DNA from: CAVYGN01 sp964413265
GTDB lineage: Bacteria > Spirochaetota > Brevinematia > Brevinematales > JAOACQ01
Direction of reading: 5' to 3'
Assembly: GCA_964413265.1 (NCBI GenBank)
Contig: CAYPRX010000002.1
Location: 1 to 64,000, forward strand
DNA length: 64,000 bases
The translations under genes were made by a program, and so were the position numbers. The notes beneath the pieces were generated by a model. That model was given only the letters and a program-made list of their open reading frames with translations. It made no database searches and was not told the DNA's origin. Within the stretch, counting starts at the first letter, position 1. Each line of letters begins with the position of its first letter. This document shows, piece after piece, positions 43,787-51,975 of the stretch.

Positions 43787-44067
43787 ATATATTACCTCAG
43801 GACCTCGCCGAGATAGAACCGATATAATCATAGAAATGGTGTCAGGTTCAGAAATTCTTTGTAGGTATTATTACAATTTTCATTTATTGATTCTACTAAT
43901 ATTTTGTCAATGAAAACTGAAAGTATAATGATAGTATGAGGAGCAAATAGATATCCGTCTGAATCAAATAATAAAGAGTATAGTAGCTATACACTTTATA
44001 AGTTATAAAAATGGGTTATAAATGCATTAAACTCCGGGGCTTGCTATGACTGCATAAAAGTGCAATC
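43787..44067. other. Intergenic region between arsC and the tRNA genes
   Basis: About 280 bp of A+T-rich DNA with no supported gene. It holds a perfect short palindrome, GTATAG-TAG-CTATAC, at 43978-43992. No classical terminator for the tRNA transcript is visible. It presumably contains the arsC promoter. Confidence 0.6.
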
Positions 44068-44142
44068 TGGGCGGTACTGGGATCGAACCAGTGACCCCCT
44101 GCGTGTCGAGCAGGTACTCTTAACCGACTGAGCTAACCGCCC
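44068..44142 (-). tRNA. tRNA-Val (GAC) with unusual C33
   Basis: The minus strand folds as a full cloverleaf: acceptor GGGCGGT/ACCGCCC, D stem GCTC/GAGT, anticodon stem CCTGC/GCAGG, T arm ACTGG-TTCGATC-CCAGT and discriminator A. The anticodon loop reads TCGACAC, giving GAC (Val) at 34-36 but C instead of the near-universal T at 33. CCA is not encoded. It lies 9 nt behind the second tRNA-Val. Confidence 0.93.
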
Positions 44143-44151
44143 TTATCATTT

Positions 44152-44225
44152 TGGTCGATGCCGGGCTCGAACCGGCGACCTCATGCATGTGAGGCATGCG
44201 CTCTAACCAGCTGAGCTAATCGACC
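44152..44225 (-). tRNA. tRNA-Val (CAC)
   Basis: Cloverleaf with acceptor GGTCGAT/ATCGACC, D stem GCTC/GAGC, anticodon stem CATGC/GCATG with loop CTCACAT (anticodon CAC, normal T33), T arm GCCGG/CCGGC and discriminator A. CCA is not encoded. It is first in a two-tRNA unit and reads the GUG codon. Confidence 0.95.
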
Positions 44226-44253
44226 GGAATGGCCCATTCTTCGGCAGGCAATA

Positions 44254-44282
44254 ATTATATTATATGAAATTTATTTTATCAA
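44254..44282 (-). promoter_or_regulatory. Promoter of the tRNA-Val pair
   Basis: On the minus strand TTGATA (44282-44277) and TATAAT (44259-44254) are 17 bp apart. The start would be near 44247, about 20 nt upstream of the first tRNA. On the plus strand, the remaining gap up to 44387 carries an AT-rich palindrome at 44333-44349 that may belong to the chemotaxis promoter. Confidence 0.6.
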
Positions 44283-44387
44283 ATTTATCATAAAAATTGG
44301 TCAACCCCATCTATACTAAAATAATTTGTGTAAATATATTGCATATATTATAGTATTAGCATTATATGACGCCGGAGTCTAATTAAA

Positions 44388-45272
44388 ATGGTTATTTTAC
44401 TGAATGGAGAAAAGCTCGATGTTACGTTAGAGAATGAGAAAAGCGTATCCGATATCATCGAAAGTCTCACAAATGAACTAAATAAAAGGGAAATAGTAAT
44501 AACCTCAATCACCGTTGATGATAAAAAATATGACATTGGTGAAAAAGAATTAAAGGGTTTATCTATTGAAAAGATAAATGTTTTGGAGGTGGAAGCTTCC
44601 AAAAAAGAGGAACTGGTAGAGACCCTTCTTGAAGAATGTAAAAAAGTACTCGGCAATATCTCAAATGAGATCAGGAAAAATTCATTTAAGCATGCAAAGG
44701 AAATCTCTGAACTGCTTTCCTGGGTTAAAGAAACCCTTGAGACCATCAACCGTCTGTCTTTTTTCGATCTGACTGAAGCCAGATTGATCACATCGACAAT
44801 TGACCAGATCATTTCTTATACTGAAGATAAAAACAGGGATATTAACAGGTACGGGTCGATAATCAGTATAATCGACAGCCTGACAAAATATATTGACGCC
44901 GTAAGGTTAAAATTTTCCACAAATTATTCGATCAGCAGGGATGAAATTTTAGAAGCGGTAAGTGAAAGCGTGACAATACTTCCCGAGATTTCCGAGGCTT
45001 TCCAGATGGGAAGGGACAGGGAAGCCTTTGATAAAATCAATAGGATAATAAGTGTTCTTGAAATTTGCTCGGTATATCTAAAGAAAAATTTCATTAACTT
45101 TTCAGACGTGGAAAAGGATGACATCGGCAAACTGTATGAGGGTATAAATATCCTTCTTACACAGATAGTCGAGGCCTTTGAGAACAGCGATGCGGTTCTT
45201 CTCGGCGACCTTTTGGAATATGAACTTCCAGATAAGCTTGAAAAATATAAAAGGATTATTTTAAAAGGATAA
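44388..45272 (+). CDS. Unrecognised leader protein of the chemotaxis operon
   Basis: A 294-residue cytoplasmic protein that I cannot assign. Residues 1-70 have a beta-grasp-like pattern (VILLNGEKLDVTLENEKSVS); residues about 75-290 are helical and rich in Glu, Ile and Ser, with heptad-like stretches that suggest a four-helix or coiled structure. GGAG lies about 11 nt before the ATG. The cheR start follows within 4 nt of its stop, so it is coexpressed with the chemotaxis genes. Its position suggests an accessory role in signalling or receptor modification. No membrane segment, enzyme motif or receiver Asp is visible. Confidence 0.7.
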   Translation: MVILLNGEKLDVTLENEKSVSDIIESLTNELNKREIVITSITVDDKKYDIGEKELKGLSIEKINVLEVEASKKEELVETLLEECKKVLGNISNEIRKNSFKHAKEISELLSWVKETLETINRLSFFDLTEARLITSTIDQIISYTEDKNRDINRYGSIISIIDSLTKYIDAVRLKFSTNYSISRDEILEAVSESVTILPEISEAFQMGRDREAFDKINRIISVLEICSVYLKKNFINFSDVEKDDIGKLYEGINILLTQIVEAFENSDAVLLGDLLEYELPDKLEKYKRIILKG

Positions 45273-45275
45273 TTG

Positions 45276-46106
45276 ATGTACCCTACTACGTTTGAGTTAA
45301 GTGATATTGATTTAAAAAATATTGCCGACATTGTATATGACAACTGCGGAATTGTCTTCAAAGATTCCAATATGAGCGTTCTTATCAGCCGCATTTCTGC
45401 AAAATTAAAGGAAAAGAACGTTGCCTCATATGATTACCTTAAATTATTGAGGACAAATAAAAATGAACTCACATCTTTCATAGATTTTGTTACTACCAAT
45501 TTTACCAGTTTTTTCAGAAATCCGAAGCAATTTGAACTGTTAAAAAATATTATTCTGCCTGGGGTAGTGGAATTAAATTCTCCCACAAAAAATATCAAAA
45601 TCTGGAGTGCCGGATGTTCAACGGGGGAAGAAGCATATTCGATTTTAATGATAATAGATGATTTTTTTGCATCTAACAGCCTTGATTCAGCTGGATGGAA
45701 GTATCAGATTATCGCTTCAGATATAAGCCTTGAAAGTCTTTTCATTGCAAAAGAGGGAAAATTCTCCATGAGAAATATTGAGAAAGTCGATGATGCATAT
45801 TTAAAAAAGTACTTCGATGATCTTGAAGATTCTTATCAGATCAGGGAAGAATTTAAAAAATATATCAGGTTTGATTATCACAACCTGATATATGATAGCG
45901 GGATCAGGGATGTTGACGTGACCTTCTGCCGAAATGTTCTCATATATTTCGATGAAGATGTCCAGAAGAAGGTCCTGACAAATATTTATACATCTATGAA
46001 AGAAAAAAGCTACCTCCTTATAGGCCATTCAGAAAGCCTGATAGGTCTTTTCGAAGGGTTTAAACCTTCAATTTCTGAAAAAGGCATTATTTATGAAAGG
46101 CAGTGA
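45276..46106 (+). CDS. cheR: Chemotaxis protein methyltransferase CheR
   Basis: Methylates receptor glutamates using SAM. The start is ATG 45276 (276 residues), with AAGGAT about 5 nt upstream; a TTG directly before it is less likely. An N-terminal helical domain (about 1-75) is followed by the methyltransferase domain: NFTSFFRNPKQFELL, the SAM loop IWSAGCSTGEEAYSI, ASDISLESL and VTFCRNVLIYFDEDVQ. No TPR tail. It overlaps cheB by 14 bp, so the receptor modification pair is coupled. Confidence 0.95.
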   Translation: MYPTTFELSDIDLKNIADIVYDNCGIVFKDSNMSVLISRISAKLKEKNVASYDYLKLLRTNKNELTSFIDFVTTNFTSFFRNPKQFELLKNIILPGVVELNSPTKNIKIWSAGCSTGEEAYSILMIIDDFFASNSLDSAGWKYQIIASDISLESLFIAKEGKFSMRNIEKVDDAYLKKYFDDLEDSYQIREEFKKYIRFDYHNLIYDSGIRDVDVTFCRNVLIYFDEDVQKKVLTNIYTSMKEKSYLLIGHSESLIGLFEGFKPSISEKGIIYERQ

Positions 46107-47223
46107 TAAAATCAAGGTGCTTGTCGTTGACGACTCAGTCCTGGTAAGAAAATATGTATGCCTCATTCTAAAGGAACTTGAAAATATTGACGTTGTCGGT
46201 ATCGCACACAATGGAAAAATTGGCCTTGAGAAGATCATTCTTTATAAACCGGATGTTGTGATACTTGATGTCGAGATGCCTGAAATGACAGGGCTGGAGC
46301 TTCTGAAATATCTTAAAACTTGCAGCGACAGGATACCCCTCCCTTTTATCATTATGTTTAGTTCGCTTCTTGAGGAAGGTTCAGCCACGGCTATTGAAGC
46401 GCTGAATTACGGGGCAGCCGACATTATTAAAAAACCTGACGGTAAGATTTCTGAAAATTTTGATTATCTAAAGAAAGAATTTGAACTCAAGATAAACGGT
46501 CTCTATCAGAGCAAAACAGAAATCAGAAAGTCGTATTTACCTTATTCAGAAGACTTAACTGAAGAAATTGTACCTTGTGCTTATCCGGCTGTGGTCAGAG
46601 GAATTGAAAATCTAATGGAGCTGATGACTAAAAAACCGATCAAACCCGAATTGATAGCCATAGCCTCTTCAACAGGCGGCCCGCCGGCTATACGGAAGAT
46701 TCTTGAAAACCTCAGTGAACTTAAGATACCTGTTGTCATAGCCCAACATATGCCTCAGGGTTTTACCCGGGAATTTGCCAAGAATCTAAGTTCGGGCTTT
46801 AACCGTGAAGTCCTTGAATTAACGCCGGAAAGAGAACTAAAAAACGGCGTAATTTATATCTGCCCAGGAGGTGTGCATTCCAAAATAGCTAAGGAAGGAA
46901 ACAGTCTTTTCTATCAGGCTGATTACGGAAATTACGAGGGATTTTTTTTCAAACCTTCAATTGATATTTTTTTCCGGTCGATAATAAACTCTGTAGGAAA
47001 AAATACCATCGGTATAGTTTTAAGCGGCATGGGAAAAGACGGTTCTGTTGAATCTGTAAATTTAAGAAAAGAAGGGGCAGTTATGATTGCCCAGGACGAG
47101 GAAAGTTCCGCGATCTGGGGAATGCCTGGCAGCTCTGTAAGAAACGGCGGGATAGATATAATTCTGAATATCTATGATATTGGCAAGGCAATCAACATTT
47201 TATTATCCGGTATAAAACAATAA
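46093..47223 (+). CDS. cheB: Chemotaxis response regulator / protein-glutamate methylesterase CheB
   Basis: Removes receptor methyl groups when phosphorylated by CheA. The 376-residue protein has a receiver domain (Asp13, Asp14; phosphoacceptor Asp59 in ILDVEMPEM) and a C-terminal esterase with Ser in ASSTGGPPAI, His in AQHMPQGF and Asp in SGMGKDG. It overlaps cheR. It is followed by a 98-bp gap with a good promoter before cheA, so cheR-cheB and cheA-cheY may be expressed at different levels. Confidence 0.96.
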   Translation: MKGSDKIKVLVVDDSVLVRKYVCLILKELENIDVVGIAHNGKIGLEKIILYKPDVVILDVEMPEMTGLELLKYLKTCSDRIPLPFIIMFSSLLEEGSATAIEALNYGAADIIKKPDGKISENFDYLKKEFELKINGLYQSKTEIRKSYLPYSEDLTEEIVPCAYPAVVRGIENLMELMTKKPIKPELIAIASSTGGPPAIRKILENLSELKIPVVIAQHMPQGFTREFAKNLSSGFNREVLELTPERELKNGVIYICPGGVHSKIAKEGNSLFYQADYGNYEGFFFKPSIDIFFRSIINSVGKNTIGIVLSGMGKDGSVESVNLRKEGAVMIAQDEESSAIWGMPGSSVRNGGIDIILNIYDIGKAINILLSGIKQ

Positions 47224-47231
47224 AGCATTTG

Positions 47232-47260
47232 TTGATATAAATGAGGATTTAAAATATACT
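47232..47260 (+). promoter_or_regulatory. Promoter within the chemotaxis cluster, ahead of cheA
   Basis: TTGATA (47232-47237) and TATACT (47255-47260) are 17 bp apart, in the gap after cheB. The start would lie about 57 nt before the cheA ATG. Confidence 0.6.
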
Positions 47261-47324
47261 TATGAAGGCATCCTGCCTGAAAAATAAATTCTAATTTGCT
47301 TATGACATTGAATAGGGAGGATTG

Positions 47325-49532
47325 ATGCCCGATTTTTCAGAGGAATTGATTAAGGATTTCCTTGATGAGGCATTTGAACTCCTTGACATCATGGAACAAA
47401 ACCTTTTAATACTGGAAAAGAACCAGGGTGATTCAAAATCGATAAACGAGATATTCAGATGCGTTCATACCATTAAAGGTGGTGCCGGAACAGTCGGGTT
47501 CAAAGAAATTCAGGATTTAACCCATATAATGGAAGACGTGCTAGATCTTGTCAGGAAAAAATTGATTTTATTGAAGTTTGAGGATATATCGATACTTCTC
47601 AGCTGCAGGGATGAGCTTGAAAAAATGCTCACACTAAGGCAGAATGGCGCTTCTTACTTAGATGACAGTACAAATGCCCTCAAGGAAAAGATCTATTCGA
47701 TAAAAGCCCGACGGCCGGCTCCTAAGAACGAAGCCCAGAAGCTAAAAACACCTGAGCCAGCTGAGCGTATAAGCGCCAAGCAGACGATCGACGAGGCCGG
47801 ACTTTCCCATTACGATCTTTCCCTCATATCGGATCTATTGAACAAGGGCGAGAATATTTTCATCCTAAAGTATTATTTTAATAAAAATTATGAGATGAAA
47901 GAAGTTTCCTCTTTCCAGATCTATGCTTTATTGAATGACGTATCGGAAATTATTAAAATTAATCCAGCTCTCGATGAGCTTGAAAAAGCATTTTACCCTC
48001 AGGTTTTATTTATTATCAGTACGGACAGGGATGAAAATGCTTTGCGCGATAAAACGAACCTCACTGATATGATTGAATCCATAGCCATACTGAAAATGAC
48101 AACTGATACCGTCAGAAATCTGGATCAGATGATCGAACAAAAAAACCGGAAACAGAAAACTGTTAAGGAAGATGTGATAAAAGAAAGCGGAACGGAAGCC
48201 TCAGAAAGCGAAGTCCAGAAAAGGAATTTATCTACTCTGCGTGTTGAAAGCTGGAAAATCGATGAACTTCTGAACTATCTTGGTGAAATAGTAATAATAA
48301 AAGCGGCATTAAATCAGCTTGGCATTGATTTCGAATCTGCCGGAAACGACATAAAATCAACATTAAGGGAATTTTTGAATGGTGTTCTCAAGTTAAATCT
48401 TACAGGGGATAGTGATATCGTTAAAGAGAAAAACGCCGTTCTTCTGAATACCCTCAATAAACTCTTTACCTCATTCGATGCTTACGCCGAAAGCCTTCAG
48501 AAAATAAACAGGATCTTAATAGCTCTCCAGGAAAACGTGATGAACATGCGAATGGTTCCTATCCAGATGGTATTTTCCCGTTTTCCGCGTTTGATCAGGG
48601 ATATGGCTGAGAGGAAGAATAAAAAGGTAAATCTTGTTATAGAAGGGGTGGAAACGGAGATTGATAAAGGTATGGTTGATGATATATTTGATCCGCTGAT
48701 ACATATACTGCGCAATTCGATCGACCATGGCATAGAAATGCCCGAGGAAAGATTAAAAATGGGCAAACCTGAAACAGGAAAAATGGTTTTAAAGGCGACT
48801 CATGAAGGAGACAGCATAGTAATAGAACTGACTGATGATGGTAAGGGCATTGATATAGACGCCTTGAAGAAAAAGGCACTGGAGAGTGGTTTTATAACTA
48901 GCGACACGGCATCTAAACTTTCACAAAAAGAGCTTTTAGGGCTTATCTTTATACCAGGACTTTCTACCGCTAAGCTGGTTACAGATATGTCCGGGCGCGG
49001 AGTCGGCATGGATGTTGTTAAAAGAAAGATCGAGGAAATCGGCGGAAGCGTTGGAGTTTCCACCAAAAGGGGAAAAGAGACAAAAATTATTATCCATCTA
49101 CCGTTAACCCTTGCGATAATCCAGGGGCTCCTGGTACTCGTTCATTCGATGCATTATGTAATTCCAGTCGCTTCGGTCGAGGAGACTGTAATAATAAAGG
49201 CAGGTGATCTAAGGGAAATAAACGGCAAACTTACATTTGAACTGAGAGGTAAATTTATCCCCGTAATGTCGCTTGAAAAGTATTTCTATCATAACGATAT
49301 TCCTGTTTCTCCGGATGGTAAGATTTTCTGCATAGTGTCAAAATACGGTGAAAATCTTGTGGGAATTCTTGTTTCGGATGTATTGGGGGAACAGGATATT
49401 GTTATCAAATCCCTCAATACGAAACTGATTAAAAGTCCGGGAATATCAGCAGCTACAATAATTGGAAACGGAGATATCGGTTATATTATTGAAACAGGAC
49501 AGATAATAGCTCAGAACTTTAAATCTGCCTGA
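47325..49532 (+). CDS. cheA: Chemotaxis histidine kinase CheA
   Basis: A 735-residue kinase. Start at ATG 47325, with GGGAGG 4 nt upstream. P1 phosphotransfer domain with His48 in CVHTIKGGAGTVGF; a linker with a P2-like domain (about 160-265); dimerisation domain from about 305 (LRVESWKIDELLNYLGEIVI); ATPase domain with LIHILRNSIDHGIEMPEER, DDGKGIDIDALKKKA and GRGVGMDVVK; CheW-like P5 at the C-terminus. It phosphorylates CheY and CheB. It heads the cheA-cheW-cheX-cheY series typical of spirochaetes. Confidence 0.97.
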   Translation: MPDFSEELIKDFLDEAFELLDIMEQNLLILEKNQGDSKSINEIFRCVHTIKGGAGTVGFKEIQDLTHIMEDVLDLVRKKLILLKFEDISILLSCRDELEKMLTLRQNGASYLDDSTNALKEKIYSIKARRPAPKNEAQKLKTPEPAERISAKQTIDEAGLSHYDLSLISDLLNKGENIFILKYYFNKNYEMKEVSSFQIYALLNDVSEIIKINPALDELEKAFYPQVLFIISTDRDENALRDKTNLTDMIESIAILKMTTDTVRNLDQMIEQKNRKQKTVKEDVIKESGTEASESEVQKRNLSTLRVESWKIDELLNYLGEIVIIKAALNQLGIDFESAGNDIKSTLREFLNGVLKLNLTGDSDIVKEKNAVLLNTLNKLFTSFDAYAESLQKINRILIALQENVMNMRMVPIQMVFSRFPRLIRDMAERKNKKVNLVIEGVETEIDKGMVDDIFDPLIHILRNSIDHGIEMPEERLKMGKPETGKMVLKATHEGDSIVIELTDDGKGIDIDALKKKALESGFITSDTASKLSQKELLGLIFIPGLSTAKLVTDMSGRGVGMDVVKRKIEEIGGSVGVSTKRGKETKIIIHLPLTLAIIQGLLVLVHSMHYVIPVASVEETVIIKAGDLREINGKLTFELRGKFIPVMSLEKYFYHNDIPVSPDGKIFCIVSKYGENLVGILVSDVLGEQDIVIKSLNTKLIKSPGISAATIIGNGDIGYIIETGQIIAQNFKSA

Positions 49533-49558
49533 ATGGGCCCTGAAAGAGGAGGGACATA

Positions 49559-50077
49559 ATGGAACAAAAAATCCTGAATAAAAGAATTGAGGAAAAAAAA
49601 CAGGTTAAGAAAACGCAGATACTTTTCCAAACTATATCGTTTAAACTTGACGAAAATATTTTCGCTATGGATGTAATGAATATAGTAGAGATAATTTTTG
49701 CTCACAAAATATATAAAGTCCCTAATACAGATTCCAGGCTACTAGGTGTTTTGAATCTGAGGGGGAACATTCTTCCCGTTTACAGTCTTAAGGCAATCCT
49801 CGGCCTGGCGGACTCGATTGCCAGCGATGGAAGAATTGAAATAGAAGAGTCTGATAAATACATTATAATGATAAGAAAAGAGAAGGATACCTTCGGCATA
49901 TTGATTGATGGTATATATAAGAATATTACTGCTGATGAGGATAATTACAGGACAGGTGCGTTTATAGAAAAATGGTCGAAGAATTCCTTATTCAAAGGAG
50001 TGATCCTGGAAGATTCTCTCGAGATACTTGTAGTAAACGTAGACAGCCTTTTTAAATATATTATTATGTTAAAATAA
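49559..50077 (+). CDS. cheW: Chemotaxis coupling protein CheW
   Basis: Links receptors to CheA. The 172-residue protein is one CheW domain preceded by about 20 basic residues. Conserved features: ISFKLDENIFAMDVMNIVEI, LGVLNLRGNILPVYSLK and the EKDTFGILIDGI strand. GAGGAGG lies 4-5 nt before the ATG. It lies between cheA and cheX. Confidence 0.95.
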   Translation: MEQKILNKRIEEKKQVKKTQILFQTISFKLDENIFAMDVMNIVEIIFAHKIYKVPNTDSRLLGVLNLRGNILPVYSLKAILGLADSIASDGRIEIEESDKYIIMIRKEKDTFGILIDGIYKNITADEDNYRTGAFIEKWSKNSLFKGVILEDSLEILVVNVDSLFKYIIMLK

Positions 50078-50092
50078 CAGGGGGAATAACCT

Positions 50093-50554
50093 ATGCGGAT
50101 AGAGTATATTAATCCTTTCGTTGAAGCATCATTCGATATACTCAATGAGATTCTTCAGACAAATGTGAAAAGGGGCCAGTTGTATCTTAAGAAACTCGGC
50201 GAATCAATGAAAGGCGTAGCTGTTGTTGTCGGAGTAATAGGTAATTTAAAAGGAAGAATAGTATTCGATTTATCTGAGGAAACCGCTATGAAGATTGCTT
50301 CCAAACTCAATGGTGAGAAATTTGAAACTTTTGATGAAATGGCCAGAAGCACTATATCCGAAATAGCCAATATGATAACGGGACGTTCTGTGACGAAGCT
50401 TGAAAAAGATAAACTGAATTTCAGCTTTACTCCCCCTACACTGATAACTGGTGAAAATCTTAATATATATGAGTACACAGGTATGGAAGCGCTTATTATC
50501 CCAATTGATACCGGTATCGGTATAATCGAGATCAATATAGCTTTCAAAGAGTAA
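50093..50554 (+). CDS. cheX: CheY-P phosphatase CheX
   Basis: Dephosphorylates CheY-P, the spirochaete counterpart of CheZ. The 153-residue protein has the single CheX/CheC phosphatase motif E-x2-N, here Glu90 and Asn93 in SEIANMITGRSV, and the preceding GNLKGRIVFDL strand. A GGGGGA site precedes the ATG. Together with cheY directly downstream it shows that the motor signal is shut off by CheX. Confidence 0.93.
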   Translation: MRIEYINPFVEASFDILNEILQTNVKRGQLYLKKLGESMKGVAVVVGVIGNLKGRIVFDLSEETAMKIASKLNGEKFETFDEMARSTISEIANMITGRSVTKLEKDKLNFSFTPPTLITGENLNIYEYTGMEALIIPIDTGIGIIEINIAFKE

Positions 50555-50567
50555 GAGGAGGATAATA

Positions 50568-50990
50568 ATGGCAATCGTATATGATGATGACGGTTTACCG
50601 ACAGGCAGAAAAGTTGAGGGGGGCAATGTCAAAGTCCTTATTATAGATGATTCGCAGTTTATAATAAAACATTTAAGCCAGATATTTATGTCCAGGGATT
50701 TTGAGATAATAGGTACCGCTGATAATGGCAAAACCGGGGTTGAACTGTTCAAAGAACTTCATGATAAAACAGACATTGTAACACTTGATATAACAATGCC
50801 GGAAATGGACGGACTTGAGGCATTGAAGCTAATAAAAACAATAGATCATAACGTTGCCGTGATTATGGTGACGGCGATAGGGACTGCTGAAGCTGTTAAG
50901 GAGGCGATAAAGCTCGGCGCTAAAGGGTATATTGTAAAACCGCTGGACAGGGAAAAAGTAATAGAAAGAATCGGGCAGATTTTAAAATAA
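50568..50990 (+). CDS. cheY: Chemotaxis response regulator CheY
   Basis: Single receiver domain, 140 residues, with an N-terminal extension of about 20 residues before the first strand (VKVLIIDDSQF). Acidic pair Asp27-Asp28, phosphoacceptor Asp74 in TLDITMPEMDG, the switch Thr in MVTAIG, and Lys in YIVKPLDREK. GAGGAGG lies 5-7 nt before the ATG. Last of the cheA-W-X-Y series; phospho-CheY sets flagellar motor rotation. Confidence 0.96.
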   Translation: MAIVYDDDGLPTGRKVEGGNVKVLIIDDSQFIIKHLSQIFMSRDFEIIGTADNGKTGVELFKELHDKTDIVTLDITMPEMDGLEALKLIKTIDHNVAVIMVTAIGTAEAVKEAIKLGAKGYIVKPLDREKVIERIGQILK

Positions 50991-51011
50991 GACTGGGAGT
51001 TAAAAAATTTT

Positions 51012-51959
51012 ATGGCTTATGTAATCGGTGTTGATCTGGGCGGAACAGCCATTAAAGCGGGTATATGCGATGATGAGGGAACTTTCTATAAAACTCTTGA
51101 AATTCCTACTGGAGTAGGTTCGGGTTCCTGTGAGAAAATAATGGAGAATATTAAAAAATGCATAAAAGAGCTGATAGATTTTGCCAACAGGAAAAAGATC
51201 GATGCTATCGGCATCGGAGTTCCTGGTATAGCTTTTGATAATGGAAAAATCACTATATTTTCAAATATCAGGGTTTTTGATAATTACCCTATGGGAGAGG
51301 ATTTAGAGAATGAGTTCAAGATACCTGTTTTCGTTGATAATGATGCCAACAATGCCGCGAGAGGGGAGTATAAGTTCGGATCAGGCAAAGGCAAAAAGGA
51401 TTTTGTACTTATAACACTGGGTACTGGTATTGGCGGGGGTGTCTTCATAAATTCAGATATTTACAGCGGAGCAAACGGCTGTGCCGGTGAAATCGGCCAT
51501 ATGATAATTGTTCCAGACGGGAGGGAATGCGGATGCGGTAATTTCGGATGCTGGGAAGTTTACGGCTCAGCGAACGCAATGGTCAAAAGGGCTAAATGCA
51601 TTATAGGAAGAAAGTTAAAAACCTCCCTTAAACGATATTATCCTGATAAATTAAACGGAAAGATCATAACAAATGAGGCGAAAACAGGCGACCCGATAGC
51701 ACTCCAGATTTTCAATGAAACGGCTTATTATATAGGGCTCGGAACAGCCAATATCATAAATATATTTAATCCGCAGCTTTGTATATTCGGGGGAGGTTTA
51801 TCACAGGCCGGGAAATTTCTTCTTGACAAAATTAAATTTCATACCATGCTGAACGCAGCTCCGGCAGCAAGGAATGCCGTAGAGCTGGTGACTGCTGAAC
51901 TCGGCAATAAAGCAGGGATCTTCGGCGCGGCCGCCCTTGCTTTTATGAAAAAATTTTGA
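51012..51959 (+). CDS. ROK-family sugar kinase (glucokinase type)
   Basis: A 315-residue cytoplasmic kinase. It has the ATP loop VIGVDLGGTAIKAGI, the sugar-binding VDNDANNAARGEYKFG, LGTGIGGGVF, the ROK signature with its zinc ligands (CGCGNFGCWE) and the EIGHMI His. It has no DNA-binding domain, so it is a kinase rather than a repressor. It follows cheY by 21 nt and may share the transcript. A sugar ABC importer lies 6 kb away; glucose is the most likely substrate of both (inference). Confidence 0.9.
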   Translation: MAYVIGVDLGGTAIKAGICDDEGTFYKTLEIPTGVGSGSCEKIMENIKKCIKELIDFANRKKIDAIGIGVPGIAFDNGKITIFSNIRVFDNYPMGEDLENEFKIPVFVDNDANNAARGEYKFGSGKGKKDFVLITLGTGIGGGVFINSDIYSGANGCAGEIGHMIIVPDGRECGCGNFGCWEVYGSANAMVKRAKCIIGRKLKTSLKRYYPDKLNGKIITNEAKTGDPIALQIFNETAYYIGLGTANIINIFNPQLCIFGGGLSQAGKFLLDKIKFHTMLNAAPAARNAVELVTAELGNKAGIFGAAALAFMKKF

Positions 51960-51975
51960 TAAAAGCTGGGAATTA

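Noticed and set aside
44333..44349. Palindrome AATATAT-TGC-ATATATT before the chemotaxis operon
   Set aside because: It is almost pure A/T in an A/T-rich gap, so the symmetry may be chance; not listed as an operator.
50155..50752. Open frames of 139 and 160 codons on the minus strand across cheX-cheY
   Set aside because: They are antisense to conserved chemotaxis genes and have Ser/Ile-rich shadow composition.
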